From the NCBI GenBank assembly GCA_019918135.1, contig WBZZ01001258.1, positions 112,256-176,255 of the forward strand: a stretch of DNA of 64,000 nucleotides. Direction: 5' to 3'. Position 1 is the first letter of the stretch. Each line of letters begins with the position of its first letter. Position numbers and translations under genes: made by a program. Shown piece by piece: positions 48,199 to 56,470 of the stretch. Under the pieces are notes generated by a model. The model was given only the letters and a program-made list of their open reading frames with translations, did not search any database and was not told the DNA's origin. This stretch comes from Paulinella micropora. Its lineage: Eukaryota; Cercozoa; Imbricatea; Euglyphida; Paulinellidae.

Positions 48199-49108
48199 TC
48201 ATGGGTCTTCTAACCAAGTAAAAGCATACTGAATACTTATAGTCTGATTTGTAGTAGCCTGTGCTGTTATAGTTAGCCTTTCGCTTGGCAACATACCATC
48301 TAAATCATAATCATTAAAATCTATGCTTTGAGCATCATTCGTATTAACAAATACAACGGCAATAGTATTTCCACCAGCAATAGTTGCGGTAGTATCAAAT
48401 GAAACCAGACTTGTATTAGTATTAAGAGAAGGAGCAGTTTTGCTGTTAGCATATCGTATAGCATGGACTAGTTGAAATAGCCCCGTGTTTGGATTTTCAA
48501 TATAAAATGATATCTGACCAAAACCTAAGTATTGATATTTAATCTGAAATACATTACCCTTACTGAAATCAATGGCTGGTAAGTAATCAGTTCCATCTGC
48601 TTTATCTACATTCCATTGACTTTGTTTAACCTCGGTAATGACAGTGGAGTTGTTTAATTGGTATATTTTCATTACACCATTTTCTCTTGAGAAAAGAAAT
48701 CCGTCCGTTAAGAAGGAATCACCAATACCTACATAAGATGAATATCCGCCTGCTTCATTTGTATTCCACAAAGCAGTAAATCTGACACATACACCCATAC
48801 CAGCACGATATTTAATTTTCTTTTTTGTTTCAATGAATAATCTTGAAGCTCCAACAGCCTGTATTGTTAGATATGCCATAGCACTCTTTTGCTCTAATGT
48901 AGCATTAGTTAGTAGTGCTTGTGTTCCACTTAGAGATATTTACATTATACATAAATGTTTCTTGTATAATCGGTGTGTATTGTGATGTTGCTAATTCGCC
49001 AAACGCTGTTTTTTCAACATTAGTCTCAAGAAACCCATCATGCCCGACCCTGACGTTTATAAATTCTCCGTCTGGATTTTGTGCGATTAAGTTTCTCTGG
49101 TGGGACAT
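48199..49108 (-). CDS. PLV structural-like protein, frameshifted
   Basis: From ATG 49,108 a 67-codon frame (SHQRNLIAQNPDGEFINVRV) is followed after a one-base break near 48,935 by 226 codons ending at 48,199. The body is beta-rich with repeated WNTNEAGGYSSYVGIG and YQYLGFGQISFYIEN segments. These look like capsid-decoration or tail-type proteins of phages and PLVs. A receptor-binding or minor capsid role is inferred from its place next to the MCP gene. Confidence 0.55.
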
Positions 49109-49114
49109 TGTAGG

Positions 49115-49121
49115 TATATAT
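49115..49121 (-). promoter_or_regulatory. TATATAT box before 49,108
   Basis: On the minus strand ATATATACC lies 6 bases before the ATG at 49,108. Confidence 0.4.
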
Positions 49122-49163
49122 CATCAAAAAAATTAATTAACTATCAAAATTAATAATTACCCC

Positions 49164-50711
49164 TTAACTAATTGTAATAACATTTGCGTTCACTTGAACC
49201 TCTCGCTGAGTGATAGCCAGAGTGTAATGATTGAGACCAACATTTGCAGTAGTAGCCATCATCTCCCAGCGTCTTTCTTGAGAAAGGTCAAGCCCACTAA
49301 TTTCATTCTGGTCTTTACTCCAAAGCGGGCGAGTGTTGTCAAATGTATCAACCCAGAACCAGTTGTATTGATAGACATTGCTATTTACCAAAGCACTACC
49401 TTCAATTTTATTTTTTAGATACATGTAATCTTCAAGGGTTGTATTAGCAGTGCTAATATTAAATTCTTGAAGTCTAGACCCGTCAAGGGTAGTGTAGAAG
49501 GAAGTAATCTTTAAACCATTCCTATTATCGTTATCATACGCAGTATTCTTTGTTTCTTCATTATTAAATGCTGAATGGTAAATTTTCTTAATTCTCCGTC
49601 CGTGTCCTCTATCGAACCTCATAATAATGTTCTGACTTGTAGATGCCTGAATCGTGTTTTTGTATGAGTATGGGTAGTCAATCGTAAAAGACATACCTTC
49701 GGCACTGCTCACTTTTTGTTGAATAGACTGGATAACATCAGGATTTGTTTCAACCGCTAGAAACAAGTTTAAGTTTGCTACCTGCGAATTAGTGGTGCAA
49801 GGAAAAGAACCTTGATTTGCTGTGTTAATAGTGGTAGCAAGACCTGTATTAGCATCAACACCACCAACGTGATAAACGGTTCTGTTGCTAGCCGCCCAAA
49901 CAATTCTCATGGTCAGAATTTCAGGAAACATAATAGTCTTGTCAAGTGCGAAAATAGTATTGTAAATCATAGACAATGGAATCTTCACGAAAATAATGGG
50001 GTCTGTGTTAGCACCACCAATACCTCCCTCAAGATACTTCGCCTCAGTGTATGAAACATTCACAGCAGACAAAGCACCCGCTCCAGTTGTCAGCAAAGTA
50101 TCATCATGTCTTCGTGCATTAAGTGATGGAGGAGCGATAGCCCCAGCAATAGCATTACCAAAACGATTCAATGTTGCCTGAAGGTTAGCATCGTTATTAA
50201 TACTACCTGCTACAGTCGCAGCACTCGCCTGTTGTCCAGCATACACGTTAGCAGTAAAGGCTGATGTTGCTCGCCCATCAGCATTACACTTTTGAAGCAT
50301 ACACCGAACACCAAGACCTGCTCCATGGTTCTCAAGTGCCAAAAAGTCCTTCAATGAAGTCTCAGGCTTCCAAATCATTTTCGTAATAGTTCCGACATTA
50401 TTCAAATCACACAAATAAACACCACTACGGGTTTGAAGTTGAATCTGTCTAATCATACTCAAACAATCCATAAAAATACGATTGTGTCTATCTACAACTC
50501 CTGAAGCACCAGGGATGTAAGTGAAACTCAGCACCGACTTTGCCAAGTTAAATGGGTGACTGATAAGGTCAAATGTGCTTTCCTGACCGCCCGCTGAAGT
50601 AACAACAACATTTCCTGCTCCTTCGCGAGGAGTAAGTTTGTTAAGGCGATACGAACCGCTGATATAATCAGTCTTACTGAACTCTAATTCTCCGCCGTGT
50701 TGAGTTGGCAT
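49164..50711 (-). CDS. Major capsid protein (double jelly-roll, PLV type), 515 aa
   Basis: Intact. From ATG 50,711. The size, the beta-rich composition, the N-terminal pattern (FNLAKSVLSF, then DRHNRIFMDCLSMI) and the C-terminal half with alternating strands fit the double-jelly-roll MCP of PLVs and virophages, which forms pseudo-hexameric capsomers. The penton-like and protease genes lie just upstream on the same strand. No insertion or truncation is seen. The frame has stayed open over 1.5 kb while neighbours are broken, suggesting either recent integration or selection. Confirmation needs a profile search. Confidence 0.75.
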   Translation of the reverse strand: MPTQHGGELEFSKTDYISGSYRLNKLTPREGAGNVVVTSAGGQESTFDLISHPFNLAKSVLSFTYIPGASGVVDRHNRIFMDCLSMIRQIQLQTRSGVYLCDLNNVGTITKMIWKPETSLKDFLALENHGAGLGVRCMLQKCNADGRATSAFTANVYAGQQASAATVAGSINNDANLQATLNRFGNAIAGAIAPPSLNARRHDDTLLTTGAGALSAVNVSYTEAKYLEGGIGGANTDPIIFVKIPLSMIYNTIFALDKTIMFPEILTMRIVWAASNRTVYHVGGVDANTGLATTINTANQGSFPCTTNSQVANLNLFLAVETNPDVIQSIQQKVSSAEGMSFTIDYPYSYKNTIQASTSQNIIMRFDRGHGRRIKKIYHSAFNNEETKNTAYDNDNRNGLKITSFYTTLDGSRLQEFNISTANTTLEDYMYLKNKIEGSALVNSNVYQYNWFWVDTFDNTRPLWSKDQNEISGLDLSQERRWEMMATTANVGLNHYTLAITQREVQVNANVITIS

Positions 50712-50816
50712 TTTTGTTTTTTTAGCCAGTTGTGAAAATTAACTAATTCACCAGAATATATTTACAGAAAAAATAAATAATTCTAAAATTAAATTAATTG
50801 ATATTTTATTTTGACT

Positions 50817-50911
50817 TCGTCATCATAAAACATCTTAAGCCATTAAAGTTTAAAAAACGATGTTTGACAATAAACGAGAGTGCGTAGCACGAAGCGAAAT
50901 TGTCAAATATC
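50817..50911. repeat. PLV composite palindrome P2
   Basis: Reverse orientation of P1: CATAAAACATCT ... AACGATGTTTGACAAT ... ATTGTCAAATATC, with GAGAGTGCGTAGCACGAAGCG inside. It lies between MCP and penton genes. Confidence 0.7.
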
Positions 50912-51721
50912 ACCTAACCTTTTTCAAAAGGTCAAAGAATGATGTAAATAAATTAAAATAATTAATCTCTCTGTAAATGAACAATGTCATAACAATACCT
51001 AACCCATTAAGATTTATAGCCTGATCGTTTTCGTCTGTAAGATAAAACCTATATACATTATTTGAACTGGTTGATAATTTCTTACCATACTCCGACCCAC
51101 TTCCGTCGTATATAACGGCTCCAAATGGAATTTCGTTGGCCGTGTATATTTCTTGTAGCACATGATTATCTCCTTCACCAACTAAGTTCGATTGAAGGTA
51201 TAAAGTCTTTTCGCCAGCTAGAATAATCACATTTGGCGATTTAATGAAATCTTTAGCGAAGAAATATGTTGAATTTCTATCAAAACCCATAACCTCGTGA
51301 ATGCGGGTATCTGCATCAAATATAAACCGCGGTTGAATACCTCCGTTATTTGAAACACTGAATGTTAATTTACCATCCTCCGCTTCTGTGTTTGTATTGT
51401 TGCTTGAGACAACATAAGTATAGTCATTCGGACTTTCTGTCGTCAGTACCTCCGACAACTTATTTTTTAAATTGTTCATTGTGTAGTTTCCCTCAGGTAT
51501 CGTAATTAATGCCTCATACCCGTCTTCGAATAATGTAAAAGTATTATATGGATAGGCAACTGAATAATAAGATTTTGGAACATAGATATGAAGAATTTTA
51601 CAATGGCATTGTCTAACCCCTTCATATTGACTTCGTGTGTGAAGTCGCTATCTGTGCCAGTTATTCTGTTTTTGCTATTTATGTAATAGATACCACTCGC
51701 ACGGCCTCCCTTGTAATCCAT
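50910..51721 (-). CDS. Penton-like minor capsid protein, frameshifted
   Basis: From ATG 51,721. The first ~40 codons (SGIYYINSKNRI, FTHEVNMKGLDN) are broken by a one-base deficit in the A4 run near 51,598. The right frame then passes VPKSYYSV and NTFTLFEDG, typical of PLV/virophage penton single jelly-rolls, and continues to TAA at 50,910 with 189 clear codons. The penton occupies the five-fold vertices of the capsid. It is next to the MCP gene on the same strand. Confidence 0.65.
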
Positions 51722-51868
51722 GATATTTTAGAATTGCGTTTCGTGCTGTCGCACTCCCTCTTATTCTAAAACTTCGTTTTTTCTTTTTCAAAAAAATTAA
51801 TGCTTATTGTAATCCTTAAAAGTGCGTAGCCCCCCGATGTTTGTTGAAGACGTAGTCTGAAACAAATA
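51722..51868. repeat. PLV composite palindrome P3
   Basis: TGATATTTTAGAATTGCG ... CACTCCCTCTTATTCTAAAACTTCG on the left, then a diverged second arm ending AAACAAATATC near 51,872. It lies between penton and protease genes. Confidence 0.6.
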
Positions 51869-52648
51869 TCAGATAAATGTATCAAAATTACCATACCCAT
51901 TCTGTGCTTTTAATTTTTCCGCTTCTTCTTCTTTAAGGTCTGTATAACCGCTAGCAAACTTAAATCGGTTGCCTTTCGCCCGCTCCATTAAAAACCTCAT
52001 ACTATGCCATCCGCATGTGTCGCTTGTATCAAATTGTTGTTTTACTTGATTAACCTTCATTAATAGATATGTGCTTGGGTGGCTTCGGTCAATTAGTTGT
52101 TTCATTTGTTGTTGAAAGTCTTCTGTTGGCTCGTAAAGTGCTGATGGGTCATAGACTTCAACACTCCTGTCTTTATCTAGACTTATCCATACTGCGATCC
52201 AATGAGACCCTGCTTGTTTGTGACTGTCCAAATTCATAATAAATCCATATCGCTTTCTGCTTCCTGGCTTCAACTTGTAAATTTCATCACTGGCTATCGC
52301 TCCGAGATACCATCCATATTTTTTCATTATGTCGTCTATTTCATTAGTCATTAAATCGCGACCCTCTCCCTGTTGCTCCTCTGGCTCTGGCTCTGGCTCT
52401 GGTTGCTGTGGCTCTTGCTCTGATTGCTGTGGCTCTGGTTGCTGTGAAATGATGCTCGGGGGTAGCGGTGTCTCCGCTACACTCGGGGGTATGGTTGTCT
52501 CCGCGACGCTCGGGGGTATGGTAGGGGGTGAAACCCCCTCCGGTGGCATTCCTTCATCAATATTTAAATCTGTTGAAACTTGTTTATCTAAATTTGGATC
52601 GGAAGTCATTTTGTTCGTTAGAGTATTTACAAAATCATGTTTGTTCAT
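51869..52648 (-). CDS. Adenain/Ulp1-like cysteine protease, 259 aa
   Basis: Intact, ATG 52,648. The N-terminus (~20-95) has a duplicated Pro-rich segment (TIPPSVAET twice) and a Gln/Glu/Pro linker. The catalytic domain starts near 105: His in SHWIAVWI (~149), Asp in VEVYDP (~167), the oxyanion Gln in VKQQFDTSD (~204-205) and Cys in TCGWHSMRFL (~212). That is the H-D-Q-C set of C5/C48 proteases that mature PLV and adenovirus capsids. It is downstream of the penton gene on the same strand. Confidence 0.8.
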   Translation of the reverse strand: MNKHDFVNTLTNKMTSDPNLDKQVSTDLNIDEGMPPEGVSPPTIPPSVAETTIPPSVAETPLPPSIISQQPEPQQSEQEPQQPEPEPEPEEQQGEGRDLMTNEIDDIMKKYGWYLGAIASDEIYKLKPGSRKRYGFIMNLDSHKQAGSHWIAVWISLDKDRSVEVYDPSALYEPTEDFQQQMKQLIDRSHPSTYLLMKVNQVKQQFDTSDTCGWHSMRFLMERAKGNRFKFASGYTDLKEEEAEKLKAQNGYGNFDTFI

Positions 52649-52671
52649 TGTGTGTTTCCAATCTTTGCGGG

Positions 52672-52851
52672 CTAAGTATTTTTTATTTTCGCTATTGAAA
52701 ATAACTTATCAATTAATTTTTCTAATGTCTTCGCTCCATTCCCTTTTTGTTCATTAATACCCATAAACTCTTCATATCTAGCATAATCCGCTACTTTTCT
52801 TTTTACATTTTCCTTTTCATTTCCAACATCAATATTAAACCTTTTAATCAT
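52672..52851 (-). pseudogene. Fragment of a minus-strand gene, N-terminus missing
   Basis: 59 codons from ATG 52,851, but the same frame stays open upstream with helical, protein-like residues (YKDTSKWIIN) and merges into antisense of the next gene near 52,885. It ends TAG 52,672. It appears to be the 3' end of a gene whose start has been lost. Confidence 0.4.
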
Positions 52852-52865
52852 GTTAATTATCCACT

Positions 52866-53594
52866 TTGAAGTGTCTTTGTAATTTAATTTTTTTAAAGAA
52901 GAAAAGGGATGAGATAGAAGAAGAAAAGAAAAGGCTAGAACGAAAAGACATAGCCGATGCTAAGGAAAGACAAGATATAATGGATAGGGAACATAAAAGA
53001 GAACTAGCGGAGATAAATGAACGACAAGAACAAAAAGCCAGAGAACTAAGAAGGGAGCAAAAACTCATAGAAGATGTAAAATATGAAGAAGACAGAAAAA
53101 ATAGGATACAAGCATTACCACCGCCACCACAATATCAATATATTATGCCACCGCAGCAGGGACAACCACAAGCACCGCCATTAGGAGCACCACCACAAGC
53201 ACCGCCATTACCTAATTTAGGAGATGAAGCACCATTGAAAACGAAAGAGCAATATGAGGAAGAAAAAAAGCAAAAGCAGAAAGATATTGAAACACTGAAA
53301 TTAGCAGGATATACAGATAAGTTCATAAAAAAGATGAGTCGTAAAGACTTACAAAAAGCCAGTCAAGATATTCAGACGGCTATAGCCACAGCGTCAATTT
53401 TAGAGCAACAGAAAAAGTTAGCAGAAGAATATAAAGAAAAACTTGAAAAGGAAGAAAAGAAAGCAGAAGAAAAGGGTAAGCATTTTGAAAATTTACAAAT
53501 TAATCCATTTTTAATCTCTGCATTTTCAAAAACTTATCACCCAAACATTACTATAAAAGAGTTAGCACAGGCTTTAAAAAAAGAGACTAGATAG
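52866..53594 (+). CDS. Charged coiled-coil protein, N-terminus probably lost
   Basis: The nominal ATG at 52,866 gives an odd hydrophobic start (MKCLCNLIFL), then a very regular Glu/Lys/Arg coiled coil (~12-78), a Pro/Gln-rich linker (~80-118) and a second Lys/Glu coiled coil. The hydrophobic start is read from AT-rich spacer. With the head-to-head fragment at 52,672, it suggests that both genes lost their starts in a deletion. The 3' end overlaps the next convergent gene by 58 bases. Confidence 0.5.
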   Translation: MKCLCNLIFLKKKRDEIEEEKKRLERKDIADAKERQDIMDREHKRELAEINERQEQKARELRREQKLIEDVKYEEDRKNRIQALPPPPQYQYIMPPQQGQPQAPPLGAPPQAPPLPNLGDEAPLKTKEQYEEEKKQKQKDIETLKLAGYTDKFIKKMSRKDLQKASQDIQTAIATASILEQQKKLAEEYKEKLEKEEKKAEEKGKHFENLQINPFLISAFSKTYHPNITIKELAQALKKETR

Positions 53595-53938
53595 TGATGG
53601 ACATTTTCCTTTTCTTCCTCGTCATGTATTAACTCATATTTCTTTTGTAAGTTGCTTTGTATCTGGTTTCTGTTCTCATGTTCAAGACGATTGAAATCAG
53701 ATTTGATTATTTTTTCCCTTGGTTTGCGGCACTGCCTTTGTGGCCTCGGCTTACCAATATATTTCAAAAACAACTTAACAATTTGAAGTGTGCTCATATC
53801 ATTTGTTTTCTTACCAAAATTAAGATAATATTTTTTACCCTTCTGGATAATATAAGGTCTCCCGCTCTTATTCCTATACTCTCGCGGGGGTCTTACCTTT
53901 GGTTTCCTTGTTTTCTTATTAGTCTTTTTAGCGACCAT
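53537..53938 (-). CDS. Small basic protein, 133 aa
   Basis: From ATG 53,938, preceded by TCTATACA. Residues ~1-30 are Lys/Arg/Pro-rich (KKTNKKTRKPKVRPPREYR), which fits DNA binding or capsid interior packing. The C-terminal ~20 residues are read antisense to the previous gene and may be wrong. PLVs and virophages often carry small basic core proteins. No family is recognised. Confidence 0.45.
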   Translation of the reverse strand: MVAKKTNKKTRKPKVRPPREYRNKSGRPYIIQKGKKYYLNFGKKTNDMSTLQIVKLFLKYIGKPRPQRQCRKPREKIIKSDFNRLEHENRNQIQSNLQKKYELIHDEEEKENVHHYLVSFFKACANSFIVMFG

Positions 53939-53940
53939 TG

Positions 53941-53946
53941 TATAGA
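53941..53946 (-). promoter_or_regulatory. TCTATA box before 53,938
   Basis: TCTATA on the minus strand, 2 bases before the ATG. It resembles the TCTA late-promoter motif described for CroV/Mavirus. Confidence 0.4.
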
Positions 53947-54092
53947 TAGTTTAGAATTGCGTTTCGTGCTATCGCACTCTCACTTATTCTAAACCATCGT
54001 TTTTTTTATTTGGGAAAAATTAATTTGTTTTCGATGGTTATCAACAAACGGGAGTTGCGGTAGCAACGAGAGTGTAGTTGATAACTATCAGC
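53941..54092. repeat. PLV composite palindrome P4
   Basis: GATAGTTTAGAATTGCGTTTCG ... CACTTATTCTAAACCATCG, a loop of A/T, then CGATGGTTATCAAC ... GTTGATAACTATC. The bordering GATA/TATC arms are the same as in P1, P5 and P6. Confidence 0.75.
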
Positions 54093-54398
54093 GAAACTTT
54101 ACAGCACCTCCTCGCTGCTTACCATATCCGAGTTTTGATGCTACAGCACTATCACTACCAGCGTAAGGTACCCCGACGCTACTTAATGCTCCCGCAGTCC
54201 TAGAGATTAATTTATTATTGCGAAGAAATTTATCAACAGCCGTGGCAGTTTTTCCAACTTTTACCCAGTTAATCTTTCCCCCCTTTTGCCCACATCCCTT
54301 CTTCTTAGTTTTTTTTTCCCTCCCTTCTGTGGCATTGATGGATTGTATCCGATGTTATATCCTGATGGTTGTGAAATTATCACTGGTGATACTGGCAT
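54088..54398 (-). CDS. Small basic minor virion-like protein, frameshifted in an A run
   Basis: From ATG 54,398, ~26 codons then an A9 run at about 54,308-54,316. If one more A is allowed the frame continues as INWVKVGKTATAV...GVPYAGSDSAV...LGYGKQRGGAVKF to TGA at 54,088. Gly/Lys-rich ends with a helical core resemble small basic capsid or membrane-associated proteins of PLVs. It lies between two palindromes and has no other gene on the opposite strand. Confidence 0.45.
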
Positions 54399-54429
54399 AT
54401 ATTAGAAAGATTTTAAAAATCTTTTCACC

Positions 54430-54547
54430 ATTTTTAGAACTGCGTTTCGTGCTGTCGCACTCTCACTTATTCTAAAACATCGTTTTTCGATGTTTATCAA
54501 CAAACGAGAATGAGTGAAACGAATGAGAGTGTAGTTGATAAATATCA
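54430..54547. repeat. PLV composite palindrome P5
   Basis: TTTTTAGAACTGCGTTTCG ... CTTATTCTAAAACATCG, a short loop, then CGATGTTTATCAAC ... GTTGATAAATATC. It ends one base from the ATPase stop and could form its 3' end. Confidence 0.75.
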
Positions 54548-55363
54548 TTATTTCATGCGATAGGCAAAGTTTTTTCTTAACTCATCATCAACACTTGAGA
54601 CATAAAGAAAATTAAATCTCTCCTTTGTAGCCTCGTGATACTTTTGAAGAAAATAATCAAAGTCAAAAGATAAGTCTAAGTGTTTATACGCGAGTTCCAT
54701 TTTATCCTGAGACTGGCCTGGAAAGATGAACAAATAATCTAACTGCTTAATGGCTTCTGGCCGTAGGTCGTTCAGATACTGACTTGACATAATAACCTTA
54801 CTTTTATAGTGTCTGTTCTTTTTTAACAAATCGCTTACTGACTTATCTCTTATTCCACTTCCTAAATCGTCCAAAACAAAAACAACCTCTGGCGAAATAT
54901 ACTTACTTGGTCCCTCTTTCTTCTCACCTCCTTCTTCTTTTTTCTTTTCCTTTCCGAAATAAAGAAATTGTGGTTTCTCCATAGGTTCTTCATCTTTGAT
55001 TTCTCCTTCGTGTTGCTCGTCCTGTCTGTTCAGTTTGTCAAGTTCATAGCCTATCACATTTACACCATCTGATTTAAGAAAGGTATATATTGCCATCGGG
55101 TTGCCTCTGTTCTTAAAGTGCTTAACCATTGCTTTATAAATGTAGTCCTTGTGAATTGTTGAAGCAATAATGACAATACGGGTTTTTCTGTCTGTAGTCC
55201 GTTTCAGTATTTCAAAGAGTGCTGTTGTTTTCCCGCTCTTCTTACGGGCGAGTAGAAATATATTGAAATACGGTTCATTGAATAATTTCTAACCTTTTGC
55301 TTTTTTATTTTCATCTCCCTCTTGTTTTACAGGCTTAACTTTTACATTATTGATTTTTTGCAT
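54548..55363 (-). CDS. HerA/FtsK-type packaging ATPase, nonsense codon at position 25
   Basis: From ATG 55,363. After 24 codons there is an in-frame TAG (55,289-55,291), and then a continuous frame to 54,548. Walker A is seen as ARKKSGKTT (~39-47, the first Gly of the consensus replaced), Walker B as VVFVLDDLG (~160-168) and a sensor region KVIMSSQ. This is the A32-like ATPase that pumps DNA into the capsid in PLVs and giant viruses. The frame also has a possible late start at 55,129, but that would lack Walker A. The TAG is a point change or an error. Confidence 0.75.
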
Positions 55364-55373
55364 CGTGTATATT

Positions 55374-55733
55374 CTAAGCAAGAAATTCCAAACACACAAC
55401 AATTCTTCCCGCTAAATTTCCTGTATCAATATTTCCGCTGTCAGTTTCAAGGACTTTAAATGTATATTGTCCGTCTGTCCATCCGACGACACCTAAATTA
55501 TAACTAAGGTTTGAAATGTTTGCTATATTACTATCTGCAAATGTGCCAATAATTCCAATTCTGTCCATGTAAAGAATTCTGGTTTTGGTTTCCGTCTGGT
55601 CGTTCGTATAATGAATAAAGTTAACATTCATTTTGGTTGGTGTGAATGACATTTGAATATTCTTATTAAATGTTTTGCTTCCAACAAAATAATTGCTTAG
55701 AAAAATAATCTTTTGGTATTTATAGTCAGCCAT
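55374..55733 (-). CDS. PLV hypothetical protein, 119 aa
   Basis: Intact, beta-rich, no Cys cluster. It lies 10 bases upstream of the ATPase start on the same strand, so the two may be co-transcribed. Its composition resembles small minor capsid proteins; no family is recognised. Confidence 0.5.
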   Translation of the reverse strand: MADYKYQKIIFLSNYFVGSKTFNKNIQMSFTPTKMNVNFIHYTNDQTETKTRILYMDRIGIIGTFADSNIANISNLSYNLGVVGWTDGQYTFKVLETDSGNIDTGNLAGRIVVCLEFLA

Positions 55734-55989
55734 GATTATATTACTGATAATAAACTTTTTAATAACAAAAATATTTTCGCGAACTGCCTGCGACTTTTAC
55801 TCACGGGTAAGCGAAAAAAAGAATGAGAGTTGTGCTTATTGTATAAAGCAAGGAACAGAAACTAAATTTAAATGTGTGTATAAGCCTATGAGTGATTGGT
55901 GTTTTAGTTTTGATGAAGCCATTCCTTTAATCTGCTCAAATGATGCTATGTGGTATAAAACTCAAGTATATGAATGCTTTGATATTTGA
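55732..55989 (+). CDS. Small Cys-rich secreted or membrane protein, 85 aa
   Basis: Overlaps the start of the 55,733 gene by 2 bases in the opposite sense. It has a hydrophobic N-terminal segment (~1-18), then a Cys-rich region (CDFYSRVSE, CAYCIKQG, FKCVYKP, WCFS, ICSND, YECFD) with eight Cys. The pattern resembles a PSI/plexin-like disulphide module. It may be a virion-surface or secreted protein. Confidence 0.45.
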   Translation: MIILLIINFLITKIFSRTACDFYSRVSEKKNESCAYCIKQGTETKFKCVYKPMSDWCFSFDEAIPLICSNDAMWYKTQVYECFDI

Positions 55990-56095
55990 GAATTTCACTT
56001 CGTGCTTCGCACTCTCGCTTATTCTCAAACATCGTTTTTATACTTTAATGGTGGACGATGTTTTACGAAGGCACGAAGTGCATGAGTAAAATATC
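55980..56095. repeat. PLV composite palindrome P6
   Basis: GATATTTGAGAATTTCACTTCG ... CTTATTCTCAAACATCG, a loop, then ACGATGTTTTACGAAGGCACG ... AAAATATC. It separates convergent gene ends at 55,989 and 56,144. Confidence 0.75.
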
Positions 56096-56143
56096 ATTTC
56101 TTACTTGAAGAAGGTGATGGAAGGCAAATTCCTATGAGTAAGG

Positions 56144-56440
56144 TCAAAATTCCGACATAGTGTTAGCAACCTTGCATGGTAAGTTCTTTTCAGATAGCCT
56201 TACGATACAAAGAGTTATAATGGCAATAATGATGCCCATTTGAAACAGATACTTAATAAGTCTGCTATCAGTCGGTCTGTTTTTTATACAACAACCATTC
56301 CAGTTATCTTCCAATTCGTGCTCTACTTTTTTTTCCTCAGTCTTCAACGAAATGTCCAGAACACGATTTTTTAATTCTGGTGTTAGTTTGCCATCTGTCA
56401 TATCAATAAGTGGAGGTGGAGGGTGTAATCTAGGGGGCAT
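56144..56440 (-). CDS. PLV single-pass membrane protein, 98 aa
   Basis: Intact, ATG 56,440. It has a Pro-rich N-terminus, a charged middle with CC, and one hydrophobic segment near residues 68-85 (IIIAIITLCIV). It may be an internal-membrane or vertex protein; no family is recognised. Confidence 0.45.
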   Translation of the reverse strand: MPPRLHPPPPLIDMTDGKLTPELKNRVLDISLKTEEKKVEHELEDNWNGCCIKNRPTDSRLIKYLFQMGIIIAIITLCIVRLSEKNLPCKVANTMSEF

Positions 56441-56470
56441 TGTAATTACGGATTTCTGCTAATTGGTTTT

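Noticed and set aside
47190-56095. Bacterial Rho-independent terminators
   Set aside because: The palindromes are longer, AT-rich, nested and lack a following U run; a eukaryotic virus context also argues against it.
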